DNA from: Methanocellales archaeon
GTDB taxonomy: Archaea; Halobacteriota; UBA148; JAUWXC01
Direction: 5' to 3'
Length of the DNA: 64,000 nucleotides
Assembly (NCBI GenBank): GCA_030610945.1
Contig: JAUWQV010000003.1
Span: 144,614 to 208,613 of the forward strand
The notes beneath the pieces were generated by a model. That model did no database searches. It was not told the DNA's origin and was given only the letters and a program-made list of their open reading frames with translations. Positions 45,295-53,006 of this stretch are shown in pieces. Both the position numbers and the translations under genes were made by a program. Numbering within the stretch: position 1 is the first letter of the stretch; every line of letters begins with the position of its first letter.

Positions 45295-45930
45295 TCACTT
45301 GCGAAATCCGTGCTTCCCTATCAGTGGGACGAACATCACGCCCCCTTTTCCATTCCGGATAATGCCGTCCTTCTTTTCGATCAGATAGAGTTCCTGGAGA
45401 TGACGCCCGATGGGTATGACCATTTTTCCATTTTGCTTGAGTTGTTCGAACAGGGGCGGCGGAACATCTGGCGCTGCACATGCAACGCTGATCCCATCAT
45501 ATGGAGCGTGCTTAGGGTCGCCCAGTGTACCGTCCCCCTCTATAATAGTCACGTTTTTGCAGCCAGCGTCCTTGAGATTCTTCCGCGCTATGTTAGCTAA
45601 CGACTTCCAGCGCTCAATGGCGTAGATATGTCCTTTTCCGACTAGTTCTGCCATGACGGCTGCATGATAGCCGCATCCGGCGCCGACTTCGAGCACTTTC
45701 ATGCCATCTTGTAAATCCAACAAATCGCACATCATTGCGACCATATGCGGTGCAGAAATGGTTTGATTTCGCCCTATTGGGAGTGGGCAATCGGCGTATG
45801 CATGGCCCCTAAATTCTATCGGGACAAACACATGCCTTGGCACTCGCTTCATCGCTGCTACTACGCGCTCGCTTATGCCGTATGATCTAAGCTTTTCAAC
45901 CAATTTGTTCCTTTCAGATTCGTATTTCAT
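45295..45930 (-). CDS. pcm: Protein-L-isoaspartate O-methyltransferase
   Basis: 211 residues from the ATG at 45928-45930. The longer frame to 45969 would overlap the tRNA-Asn gene, which rules it out. SAM motif I is VLEVGAGCGYHAAVMAELVG. NQTISAPHMVAMMCDLLDL and FVPIEFRGHAYADCPLPIG are family signatures. It repairs isoaspartyl residues in aged proteins. It starts 9 nt downstream of tRNA-Asn and may share its promoter. Confidence 0.95.
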   Translation of the reverse strand: MKYESERNKLVEKLRSYGISERVVAAMKRVPRHVFVPIEFRGHAYADCPLPIGRNQTISAPHMVAMMCDLLDLQDGMKVLEVGAGCGYHAAVMAELVGKGHIYAIERWKSLANIARKNLKDAGCKNVTIIEGDGTLGDPKHAPYDGISVACAAPDVPPPLFEQLKQNGKMVIPIGRHLQELYLIEKKDGIIRNGKGGVMFVPLIGKHGFRK

Positions 45931-45939
45931 GATTTTGAG

Positions 45940-46051
45940 CGCCGCCAACAGGACTCGAACCTGTGACAACCTGGTCTCTGCATCTTTTGATCAACCTTTT
46001 CTTAAAAGGTTGGTTAACAGCCAGGTACTCTACCAACTGAGTTATGGCGGC
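45940..46051 (-). tRNA. tRNA-Asn (anticodon GTT) with a 39-nt intron
   Basis: Acceptor GCCGCCA/TGGCGGC, anticodon stem CCTGG/CCAGG, spliced loop CTGTTAA, T-arm ACAGG-TTCGAGT-CCTGT, discriminator G. The intron (plus 45976-46014) is at 37/38, with central helix CTGT/GCAG and 3' bulge AGA. Inside it are a 9-bp hairpin (CAACCTTTT/AAAAGGTTG) and possibly a second small one (ATC/GAT), giving a branched intron. The mature tRNA is 73 nt with no encoded CCA. Confidence 0.9.
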
Positions 46052-46093
46052 TTGTATATTAGTTACGTTGTGGACAACAAAAAGAGTTACGCA

Positions 46094-46387
46094 TCATCTT
46101 AAGGTTTTTGATATATCGGCCAACTTTTTCTCCAGTTGGCCCATCTTTGATTCGAACTGAGTGATGAATTTCGTCGCTTTTTTCGTCGTTATTGCACCCC
46201 TTGAAGATGGTTCAATCAAACCCTCGTGTTCTAACACCCTCAGCGAATAGCGTACCTTATGCTTGGGGAGTCCTACCTCCTCTGCGAGTTTCAGTATCCC
46301 AATCGGCTCCTCCCGCGCTACTGCTTTTAGCACGATAAGATGGCGCCCCAGTATGTCTATTTCGCGCTCTAACCTTTTGACCAGCAT
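46094..46387 (-). CDS. Small winged-helix regulator with coiled-coil tail (97 aa)
   Basis: An N-terminal helix is followed by a winged helix (IVLKAVAREEPIGILKLAEEVGLPKHKVRYSLRVLEHEGLIEPS) and a C-terminal coiled coil (FITQFESKMGQLEKKLADISKTL), probably for dimerisation. It resembles small regulators widespread in methanogens, with no known target. It lies 43 nt upstream of the tRNA-Asn/pcm unit on the same strand, so it might be read through. Confidence 0.82.
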   Translation of the reverse strand: MLVKRLEREIDILGRHLIVLKAVAREEPIGILKLAEEVGLPKHKVRYSLRVLEHEGLIEPSSRGAITTKKATKFITQFESKMGQLEKKLADISKTLR

Positions 46388-46455
46388 GCATATCTACCAA
46401 ATGAGTTGGTGCATCAAATAGTTAACGAAGACTAGGATGGACAAAACGCTTGATA

Positions 46456-46788
46456 CTACCTTACTACTACCTCTATTTTCTTACTTCTTTCTTGCTGGGT
46501 TGCTTCAATTTCACAAGCTCGTACGTTAAGACTATTCAAAAACGCCACCAATTTCTGGACCATTTCATCGTTTTTGTTAATCTGATAAAGCTTCGCATTG
46601 CCAACTTGTCTGGTCATCCTCACCATGTCAAGCTCTTCGAGAATCGGAAGCAATTTCATTAGCGTAGTATAGTGGATGCCTGCCTCCTCTGCCAATTCAG
46701 TTAGAGTTATATCTAATCCTCGATACTCCCATAAGGTATCTAGCAGTTTAGCCATACCAGATCCTATGAATAATGTTTCTAATGACAT
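46456..46788 (-). CDS. Winged-helix (ArsR/MarR-like) regulator (110 aa)
   Basis: Residues 10-75 form a winged helix (MAKLLDTLWEYRGLDITLTELAEEAGIHYTTLMKLLPILEELDMVRMTRQ) with a wing reading VGNAKLYQINKND, followed by a helical tail. There are no ligand cysteines, so it is not a metal sensor of the ArsR type. It is divergent from the small gene at 46892, with 103 nt between, which contains a TATA box and a perfect inverted repeat. Confidence 0.85.
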   Translation of the reverse strand: MSLETLFIGSGMAKLLDTLWEYRGLDITLTELAEEAGIHYTTLMKLLPILEELDMVRMTRQVGNAKLYQINKNDEMVQKLVAFLNSLNVRACEIEATQQERSKKIEVVVR

Positions 46789-46830
46789 TTTAAGCCTTCA
46801 TATTATGACATTCCATGTGTATGTGCGTGC

Positions 46831-46840
46831 GATATATAAA
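46831..46840 (+). promoter_or_regulatory. TATA box for the 46892 gene
   Basis: GATATATAAA is a good archaeal TATA box. Initiation about 25-30 nt downstream would fall at 46861-46868, the start of the inverted repeat at 46863. Binding there would block initiation. Confidence 0.6.
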
Positions 46841-46862
46841 CCTTTTCACTAAACGAAAGGCT

Positions 46863-46882
46863 TTATAGTATAGAAACTATAA
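46863..46882. promoter_or_regulatory. Perfect inverted repeat, candidate operator
   Basis: TTATAGT-ATAGAA-ACTATAA: 7-bp perfect arms with a 6-nt spacer, positioned at the expected transcription start and 9 nt before the ATG at 46892. The size suits a winged-helix dimer. The neighbouring regulator at 46456-46788 is the natural candidate to bind it; this is inference. Confidence 0.5.
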
Positions 46883-46891
46883 GTCTGAAGC

Positions 46892-47149
46892 ATGAAATCT
46901 ACTGAGGTAGCGGTAAAGATATTGATCCTCAGTCGTTTTCTGCGCAAAAGAATCATCGGGATGAGATATGTCAATAGATCTGATATATCGTTCAAAGGCG
47001 TTCAAGCCAACATTGTGCAGGACGCAATTGATGAATTATTAAAAAATGGCTTTTTGGAGCGACATCATCGTGTTTGTGTCAGCATAAATCCACGCATGTT
47101 AAAACAAATATATCGATTCTTGAGCGATTTTGACCAAAGCCAGGCATGA
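46892..47149 (+). CDS. Small probable winged-helix protein (85 aa)
   Basis: The protein begins MKSTEVAVKILILSRFLRKRIIGM; the middle (VQANIVQDAIDELLKNGFLERHHRVCVSIN) has the recognition-helix and wing pattern of a winged helix, with a short C-terminal helix. The family is not recognised. It has its own TATA box and a palindromic operator-like site at the transcription start, so it is likely regulated by itself or by its divergent neighbour. Confidence 0.7.
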   Translation: MKSTEVAVKILILSRFLRKRIIGMRYVNRSDISFKGVQANIVQDAIDELLKNGFLERHHRVCVSINPRMLKQIYRFLSDFDQSQA

Positions 47150-47442
47150 CGTTGGTTTTTCTAAAGCGCATATCTATATATTCATAAGGAGGATATTATC
47201 TATTCGCTATGAATGTTAAGGTTCGGCCCTCTGTAGTCCAGGGAGACGTTTATGTCACTTTATCCACATTATGTGAGAAAATCTTTTACATATGGGGAAC
47301 ATAGTTGGATATATGGTTATAGTGTTGTGTTGTAGCCGTGACCACAATCTTTTATATAGGGGAAACATAGTTGGATATAGGATTGCGTAGGACATATAGT
47401 ACTAGCTAAGGGGTATGGCAGAAGGAGGTGACGCCGGTCTTG
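47150..47442. other. AT-rich intergenic region with repeats
   Basis: About 290 nt (420 nt up to aroA) with no convincing gene. It contains two copies of a 35-36 nt direct repeat, several TATA-like words (atctatatattcat at 47171, ttttatatagg at 47351) and an AGGAGGTGA ribosome-binding-type sequence at 47423-47431. A 31-codon frame from 47210 (MNVKVRPSVVQGD) is probably chance. Confidence 0.5.
47281..47381 (+). repeat. Pair of 35-36 nt direct repeats
   Basis: Copy 1 (47281-47316) and copy 2 (47347-47381) share the frame ATCTTTTAyATA-GGGGAAACATAGTTGGATATA with few differences, starting 66 nt apart. Each holds a TATA-like core followed by GGGGAAACATAG. A related word (ttttatagcatagggaaaacata) occurs at 44178-44202 upstream of FEN-1. 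They could be duplicated promoter elements or binding sites. Confidence 0.65.
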
Positions 47443-47598
47443 ATGATATTGAAAAAGCATATTTTGGCGATTACATTGATTACATTTATATATAAAAACG
47501 ATGAATTTGGAAACCCATATCAGGTGAGAACAAAGAGCAACAAAAGGTCTCTACTCTTAATGGGAGATATAAATGGCGATAAACTCAACCGAAAGTAG
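47443..47598 (+). CDS. Possible 51-aa leader ORF overlapping the aroA start
   Basis: An ATG (preceded by a TTG) lies 11 nt after a strong AGGAGGTGA. The product begins MILKKHILAITLITFIY, signal- or membrane-like, with a basic hydrophilic tail. It overlaps the first 26 nt of aroA in another frame, so it could be a regulatory leader peptide or a decayed exported-protein gene. No family is recognised. Low confidence. Confidence 0.25.
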   Translation: MILKKHILAITLITFIYKNDEFGNPYQVRTKSNKRSLLLMGDINGDKLNRK

Positions 47599-48925
47599 GT
47601 TTTCCTCTTTTGGTAAGAGCCCCCAAGATCATATTGTATCCGAGAAAACGGCAAGATTGGAAGGAGTGATAAAAGCACCACCTTCCAAGTCATACACCCA
47701 CAGAGCCGTGCTTATCGCCAGTATGAATGGTCAATCTAGAATATTAAATCCATTAGATTGTGATGATATTGACGAAACCATAGATGCCTGTAAAAATTTG
47801 GGTGCTAAAATAGATAAATACAAAGACAAATCAGGCAACTTTCTTCTGGATGTTAAAGGTTTTAAAGGCCGTCCCAGTAAGCCCCTAAATGCAATTCGTT
47901 TCAGGGGATCTGGAACGAGTTTGAGGTTCATATTGCCAATTATATGTTTGGCCGGCGAGGCGACGATTTGGGCCAGAAACGGCTCGGTGCAAGCACGTCC
48001 TCACAAGCCTTTGGTAGAAGCGATTAAGGCTTTGGGGGCGGATGTATCCTTCACCCGAGATAATGGGAATATGGCGATAACCGTGCGTAGCAAGCTCAAA
48101 GGTGGACAGACGGATGTAGATGCATCGATCAGCTCTCAATTTATATCATCTCTCTTAATTGCTTGTCCTAAAGCCGAAAAGGATACTAAGATTAAAGTGG
48201 AGGGGGGGCTCGTTTCAAAACCATATGTAGAGATAACCCTAGATGTTCTCAAGGACGCTGGAATAAAAATAGAACATACAGAGAATTTCGACCAATTTTT
48301 CATCCCAGCGGGGCAAGAGTTTAAGGATTTGGGAGATTACCCAATTCACGGAGACTACTCCTCGGCAGCCTTTTTAATGGCGGCAGCGTGTCTGGTCGAG
48401 TCTGACGTGACTATAACGGACTTAGTAGACGACAAGCAGGGAGATAGAAAAATAATTGACATACTGAGGTCAATGGGAGCGGACATCGAAAGAACGGGGG
48501 ATGCTGTGCGTATTAATGGTCCGTTTGAATTAGAGGGAATAGACATTAACTGTCGTGAGACGCCCGACTTGGTTCCAGTATTGGCGGTGCTCGGTGCATT
48601 TGCAAAAGGTACGACTAGTATTGATGACATTCCTCACCTGAAACACAAAGAAAGTGACAGGATTGAGTCTCTGACTACCGAACTCCGCAAATTGGGTGTT
48701 AATGTTGAACCAGAAGATGATAAGATTACAGTTAGAAATTCTGAGCCAAAAACTGGTGGAGTAGTCCATTCACATGAAGACCATAGAATAGCGATGGCTC
48801 TATCATTAATCGGTCTAAAGGTGGGTAAGTTGACGGTCGAGAATGGTAGATGTATATCCAAATCCTACCCCAACTTTGTCAAGGATATGCAACAGATTGG
48901 TGCAAACATTGAGCGAAGGCCATAG
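47573..48925 (+). CDS. aroA: 3-phosphoshikimate 1-carboxyvinyltransferase (EPSP synthase)
   Basis: 450 residues. The substrate-binding KAPPSKSYTHRAVLIA lies near residue 35, followed by LRFILPIICLAG, the hinge region GDYSSAAFLM, and the C-terminal HKESDRIESLTTELRKLG and HEDHRIAMALSLIG. All active-site motifs are intact. The first 25 residues (MAINSTESRFSSFGKSPQD) are an extension beyond the usual start; the ATG has GGGAG 7 nt upstream and an in-frame stop immediately before it. It joins PEP to shikimate-3-phosphate. aroC follows. Confidence 0.96.
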   Translation: MAINSTESRFSSFGKSPQDHIVSEKTARLEGVIKAPPSKSYTHRAVLIASMNGQSRILNPLDCDDIDETIDACKNLGAKIDKYKDKSGNFLLDVKGFKGRPSKPLNAIRFRGSGTSLRFILPIICLAGEATIWARNGSVQARPHKPLVEAIKALGADVSFTRDNGNMAITVRSKLKGGQTDVDASISSQFISSLLIACPKAEKDTKIKVEGGLVSKPYVEITLDVLKDAGIKIEHTENFDQFFIPAGQEFKDLGDYPIHGDYSSAAFLMAAACLVESDVTITDLVDDKQGDRKIIDILRSMGADIERTGDAVRINGPFELEGIDINCRETPDLVPVLAVLGAFAKGTTSIDDIPHLKHKESDRIESLTTELRKLGVNVEPEDDKITVRNSEPKTGGVVHSHEDHRIAMALSLIGLKVGKLTVENGRCISKSYPNFVKDMQQIGANIERRP

Positions 48926-49038
48926 AGTTCCATGAATACTTAAAATATGGAAAGTATTGTAAGCTGATTTGTTTCTTCCTATAATCCCATCCTTCTTATT
49001 TCTCTATAACTTTGAACCTTTCAATAGACATTAATGAG

Positions 49039-49069
49039 AATGGTATATCTATGATGAATTTATACCATT
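49039..49069. promoter_or_regulatory. 9-bp inverted repeat upstream of aroC
   Basis: AATGGTATA and TATACCATT are perfect 9-nt arms separated by 13 nt, ending 51 nt before the aroC start. The right arm contains a TATA-like core (aatttatacc), so a bound protein would compete with TBP. A stem-loop in the leader is also possible. Confidence 0.45.
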
Positions 49070-49120
49070 TAAGAAACAATTAAAGGGTGAATTGCATAAA
49101 ATTGTAAACGGAGCAATACG

Positions 49121-50215
49121 ATGTCTGGAAATTCATTTGGTCAGGTGTTTAGACTTATGACATGGGGCGAGAGTCATGGCAGAGCGATTGGCGCCGTCGT
49201 GGACGGCTGCCCCGCAGGATTGCTCTTAGGCGAGAAGGATGTTCAGGCTGAATTGGATAGAAGGCGACCTGGGCAGAGCGAAGTTACTACGCCCAGAGGG
49301 GAGGCGGATGTCGTGGAAATCCTGTCCGGCGTGTTTGAGGGCAAGACGACCGGCACGCCAATTTCGATGCTGGTCTGGAATAAGGATGTCAAGTCTGGCG
49401 TGTACGAGGAATTACGACATACGCCACGACCCGGACATGCCGATTTTACGTATGATGCGAAATACGGTTTCAGGGATTATAGAGGAGGAGGGCGTTCTTC
49501 TGCACGGGAGACGGTTGGAAGGGTTGCTGCTGGCGCCATAGCCAAGAAAGTACTCAAAACGAGGAATGTGGAACTCCTGGGGCATGTGGTCGAAGTGGGA
49601 GACATCTCAGTTGGCGATGTCACCCTGGACCAAATAAGAAAAAACGTGGAAAAGAATCCTATTCGGTGCGCTGACGCCAAGATAGCGGAGAAGATGAGAC
49701 AGCACATTGAAGAGGTTAAGTCAGAGGGAGACAGCGTTGGCGGTATCGTCGAGATTATTGCGCTGAATGCGCCCCCAGGCGTCGGTGAGCCTGTATTTGA
49801 CAAATTGGATGCAGAGTTGGCAAAGGCGCTGATGAGCATAGGCGCTGTTAAGGGCGTCGAGATTGGCGCCGGATTCAGAGCAGCAAAGATGAAAGGTAGC
49901 GAGATGAACGACCCGTTCAGGGTCAAGGGTGGCGCTGTGGTGACCGAAACAAACAACGCAGGGGGCATCCTTGGCGGGATATCCAACGGCATGCCCATCA
50001 TATGTCGAATCGCGGTCAAGCCAACGTCTTCTATTTCTAAAGTGCAAAGGACCGTGGATTTATCGGAGAAGGTTAACACCGAAATACAGATTAAAGGGCG
50101 CCATGACCCTTGCATTTGCCCGAGAATTGTCCCAGTGGCAGAGGCGATGGTTGCGCTCGTTCTCGCGGATCACATGCTACGAGGAGGATTTATACCCACT
50201 GTTTTAAAGTCCTAA
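49121..50215 (+). CDS. aroC: Chorismate synthase
   Basis: 364 residues. It starts [33 protein letters not shown], the FMN-binding signature. [41 protein letters not shown] and [23 protein letters not shown] complete the family marks. It converts EPSP to chorismate using reduced FMN. It lies 195 nt after aroA, with its own probable promoter. Confidence 0.97.
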   Translation: MSGNSFGQVFRLMTWGESHGRAIGAVVDGCPAGLLLGEKDVQAELDRRRPGQSEVTTPRGEADVVEILSGVFEGKTTGTPISMLVWNKDVKSGVYEELRHTPRPGHADFTYDAKYGFRDYRGGGRSSARETVGRVAAGAIAKKVLKTRNVELLGHVVEVGDISVGDVTLDQIRKNVEKNPIRCADAKIAEKMRQHIEEVKSEGDSVGGIVEIIALNAPPGVGEPVFDKLDAELAKALMSIGAVKGVEIGAGFRAAKMKGSEMNDPFRVKGGAVVTETNNAGGILGGISNGMPIICRIAVKPTSSISKVQRTVDLSEKVNTEIQIKGRHDPCICPRIVPVAEAMVALVLADHMLRGGFIPTVLKS

Positions 50216-50255
50216 TTTACCAAAAAGATATTTAGGATAGAATAATAATAAGTGT

Positions 50256-52073
50256 ATGATGGTGAATAAGACGATGCCAAAGACGATTCGGCGGCTTCTA
50301 ATTATAGCAGTACTCATAGCGCTTGTATCTGCTTTGGGGATATCGTTATTAACCGTAAGTGTTTCTGCGCATAAAGGGCCGGATTGTATTAGCTGCCATG
50401 ATATTGGAGGAGTTGGAAAAGAGTGTAAACGGGCGCGCGTGGATGTCTCTGCGATGAATCAATCTGGTATCTCCATTCATGCTAATTTGAACAGTGCTGC
50501 TGACGATACCACTGGAAATCCAGACAACAAGATGTGCTGGGGATGTCATATATCTGATGGACAACAGCCAACTGAGCATGATGATCTATACAATCCATAC
50601 ACATGCTGGGACTGCCACAACGATATCAGCAAACCATACGCCAACGTGAGCAATGCCCCGGACGTCACAGAGCACTTTAAATTAGGATATGATATCCATG
50701 CGGTCACTGGTGCAGCGGGTAACACTGAATCATGCCTAGAGTGTCACTCTAAGGATGAGATGATAATGGCTTATACAGCTAAATATTATTCTGATCTATC
50801 GCTCATCTCTCACTATGGCAGAAAGAGAACTGACCTGCAAATTGATGCCCCTCCTTATACCTATACCAACTGTTCATACTGTCATCAGAACGCAAGCACA
50901 GCATTTCCTTTTGTCAATGCAGAGCTCAAGAACCTTGAGAATCACACGCCAAGGATTACGAATCCCAGCTGTATTGACTCCAACTGTCATGATTCTGGAA
51001 GGATACATGAAACCGCCTTGGCCAAGCCGTCTGTGGACCATACCTTGTGCACTAAATGTCATGGGGATAAGAGCAAGCACAATGGAACCGTAGAATGTTA
51101 TGAATGTCATGGCAACGCTACCAGTAAGATTCACCCGATTTTATATCTCACATCTGACGGTACTTTTTCCACTTCGAATGCTTCGGCAGTGAACTGTATA
51201 TCCTGTCATCAGAAGACCATATCTTACACCGGTCCATATCCGCCCAAGGTTTCTGACCCGCTTCACCACAGCGAGGTAAATACAGGACGGCGCTGGGGCG
51301 ATTATTGGAATAATAGTTTGTCTGCATGCATCTACTGCCATAGTGACACGAAACATGATGCAGTAGCGTTAGGAAGACCAGCAGAATGGAGAGGAGATAA
51401 CATTGTGGGCTCATCGGTCAACGACAGTTACTGGTGCGCAGGCTGTCATTATGTCGGCTATTCATCTGATGCGCATAGCTATACAGACATGGTGAACGAA
51501 TTCAGCGCATCCAGTTTAAACATCCCGCCAGAAATCACCAACGGCATGTATGCGCCCAATGCTACAGGATTCTATGAACACGTATGCGACGACTGGTCAG
51601 ATGCGCTCTGCAGGGAATGTCATGGCAAGTTTGTCACCAGTTATGGAGTAACCGAACTCATGCACAACGTTTCAGATGGCAGCTGTGGCAACTGCCACTA
51701 TGACTTTAGATACATGAACAACACCAGGCATGCGCCCACGAAATACGTGAACAGCACGATGTTCAATGCGAGCGTGCATGGGCCATCATCGGGAATAGGA
51801 TGCACCGACTGCCATACTACCTCAAATCATCCTTACCCGGAGCATTACTGGAAGTGGTGCGAGTGCTGCCATGCCGTACAGTCTAACCCTGTCGATGATA
51901 CGGACAGGCACAACGTCACATCTGATGTGCAGAGTAATATGGTTGATGGTGTTTCGGTCCTCGGCATCATCGACTGCAAGACATGCCACAACGCAACCTC
52001 TTACGCAAACGCCAAGGACAATTTTGTGTTGTGCAGATGGTGCCATACGTATCCGGATAAAGTGTACGAGTGA
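50256..52073 (+). CDS. Exported multihaem c-type cytochrome, 17 haem motifs
   Basis: 605 residues. An N-terminal signal or anchor helix (RLLIIAVLIALVSALGISLLTVSVSA) precedes the haem domain. I count 16 CXXCH motifs (CISCH, CWGCH, CWDCH, CLECH, CSYCH, CTKCH, CYECH, CISCH, CIYCH, CAGCH, CRECH, CGNCH, CTDCH, CECCH, CKTCH, CRWCH) and one CX4CH (CIDSNCH). Many extra His can serve as distal ligands. NxT/S sites suggest glycosylation. It has no C-terminal anchor. It is likely an extracellular electron conduit. It overlaps the next cytochrome by 4 nt. Confidence 0.94.
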   Translation: MMVNKTMPKTIRRLLIIAVLIALVSALGISLLTVSVSAHKGPDCISCHDIGGVGKECKRARVDVSAMNQSGISIHANLNSAADDTTGNPDNKMCWGCHISDGQQPTEHDDLYNPYTCWDCHNDISKPYANVSNAPDVTEHFKLGYDIHAVTGAAGNTESCLECHSKDEMIMAYTAKYYSDLSLISHYGRKRTDLQIDAPPYTYTNCSYCHQNASTAFPFVNAELKNLENHTPRITNPSCIDSNCHDSGRIHETALAKPSVDHTLCTKCHGDKSKHNGTVECYECHGNATSKIHPILYLTSDGTFSTSNASAVNCISCHQKTISYTGPYPPKVSDPLHHSEVNTGRRWGDYWNNSLSACIYCHSDTKHDAVALGRPAEWRGDNIVGSSVNDSYWCAGCHYVGYSSDAHSYTDMVNEFSASSLNIPPEITNGMYAPNATGFYEHVCDDWSDALCRECHGKFVTSYGVTELMHNVSDGSCGNCHYDFRYMNNTRHAPTKYVNSTMFNASVHGPSSGIGCTDCHTTSNHPYPEHYWKWCECCHAVQSNPVDDTDRHNVTSDVQSNMVDGVSVLGIIDCKTCHNATSYANAKDNFVLCRWCHTYPDKVYE

Positions 52074-52501
52074 TAAAAATGCTGTCAGATAGAAGAAAAA
52101 TAATCATAATCGGGGTTGTGATGGTGATGTTATTCACCTCGCTGACAGCGTATGCCCTGTTTTTCGGCAGTCACATGATGTACACAAGGAAAGCATCTCC
52201 AGATTACGGCTCTGCAGAATTCTGCGTTAAATGTCATCCGGATGTCGTTGCCACAGTGATGGTCAGCGCGCATAATGCCACGGGATGCATCTGCCATGGC
52301 TATGATCCAGAGGCAGGCATCAACTTGGCGCACAATCTGACCAAGCAGATATACTGCACGAACTGCCATTCAAATTATGATGCTGAAGGAAACATCATCA
52401 TTTATGAAGGGATAAGCGGGTTGAATCAGTCAGGGCATTACATCACAAACGATACTGCTGCGCTTTACAACAATTCACAACAGTTCTTCGGCGGTAGTTA
52501 A
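52070..52501 (+). CDS. Small membrane-anchored c-type cytochrome
   Basis: 143 residues with a TM helix at about 10-30 (KIIIIGVVMVMLFTSLTAYALFF), then two CXXCH motifs (CVKCH, CTNCH) and one unusual CICH (CXCH) between them. The short domain with few haems and an anchor resembles a NrfH/NapC-type electron feeder only in outline; no family is recognised with confidence. It overlaps the 17-haem cytochrome upstream and lies 2 nt before the thioredoxin gene, so it probably donates to or accepts from the large cytochrome. Confidence 0.85.
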   Translation: MIKMLSDRRKIIIIGVVMVMLFTSLTAYALFFGSHMMYTRKASPDYGSAEFCVKCHPDVVATVMVSAHNATGCICHGYDPEAGINLAHNLTKQIYCTNCHSNYDAEGNIIIYEGISGLNQSGHYITNDTAALYNNSQQFFGGS

Positions 52502-52503
52502 CC

Positions 52504-53004
52504 ATGGTCAAAAGAGCGTTAATTTTGTTCACGGTATTAATTCTAACTGGAGTGTTGGTTCCCATAACGAGCGCTACCGAAATTCAGTGGCATGGATATG
52601 AAGAGGGCATAGCGCTTGCCAACTCCAACAATATGTCAGTTATGATCGATTTCTATACCGATTGGTGTGGGTATTGTAGAAAACTGGACGACGAGGTGTA
52701 CGTGGATGACGATATCATCGCATTATCTGAAAATTTTGTGAACATCAAGGTCGATTGTAATGCCCGTCCTGATCTACGGCAGAAATATGCTATAACGGGC
52801 TACCCGACGATTGTGTTTTTAAATTCCAATGGAGATGAGGTTCATAGGGTGTATGGATATGTGCCAGCAGATGAGTTCAAAACAGACATGCAAATCGCCT
52901 TAAACCTAAAAGACGCAGCACCGACACAAACGCCACCGACACCGGGGTTTGAAGCAGTACTCGGCATAGCGGCGTTGATTGGTTTGGCGATCAGGAGAGC
53001 GTAA
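52504..53004 (+). CDS. Exported thioredoxin-like protein with PGF-CTERM anchor
   Basis: 166 residues. A signal peptide (RALILFTVLILTGVLVPITSA) is followed by a thioredoxin domain with redox motif WCGYCRK near residue 56 and the cis-Pro in TGYPTIVF. The C-terminus is a Thr/Pro linker (TQTPPTP) and then PGFEAVLGIAALIGLAIRRA, a PGF motif with a helix and basic end: the archaeosortase A signal. It should therefore be lipid-anchored outside the membrane. With CcdA next door it probably keeps haem-binding cysteines of the cytochromes reduced. Confidence 0.9.
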   Translation: MVKRALILFTVLILTGVLVPITSATEIQWHGYEEGIALANSNNMSVMIDFYTDWCGYCRKLDDEVYVDDDIIALSENFVNIKVDCNARPDLRQKYAITGYPTIVFLNSNGDEVHRVYGYVPADEFKTDMQIALNLKDAAPTQTPPTPGFEAVLGIAALIGLAIRRA

Positions 53005-53006
53005 TA

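Noticed and set aside
46892..47572. A toxin-antitoxin or integrase-type mobile element around the small regulators and repeats
   Set aside because: No toxin fold, integrase, terminal inverted repeats or tRNA-derived attachment duplication is visible; tRNA-Asn at 46051 has no second 3' fragment in the window.
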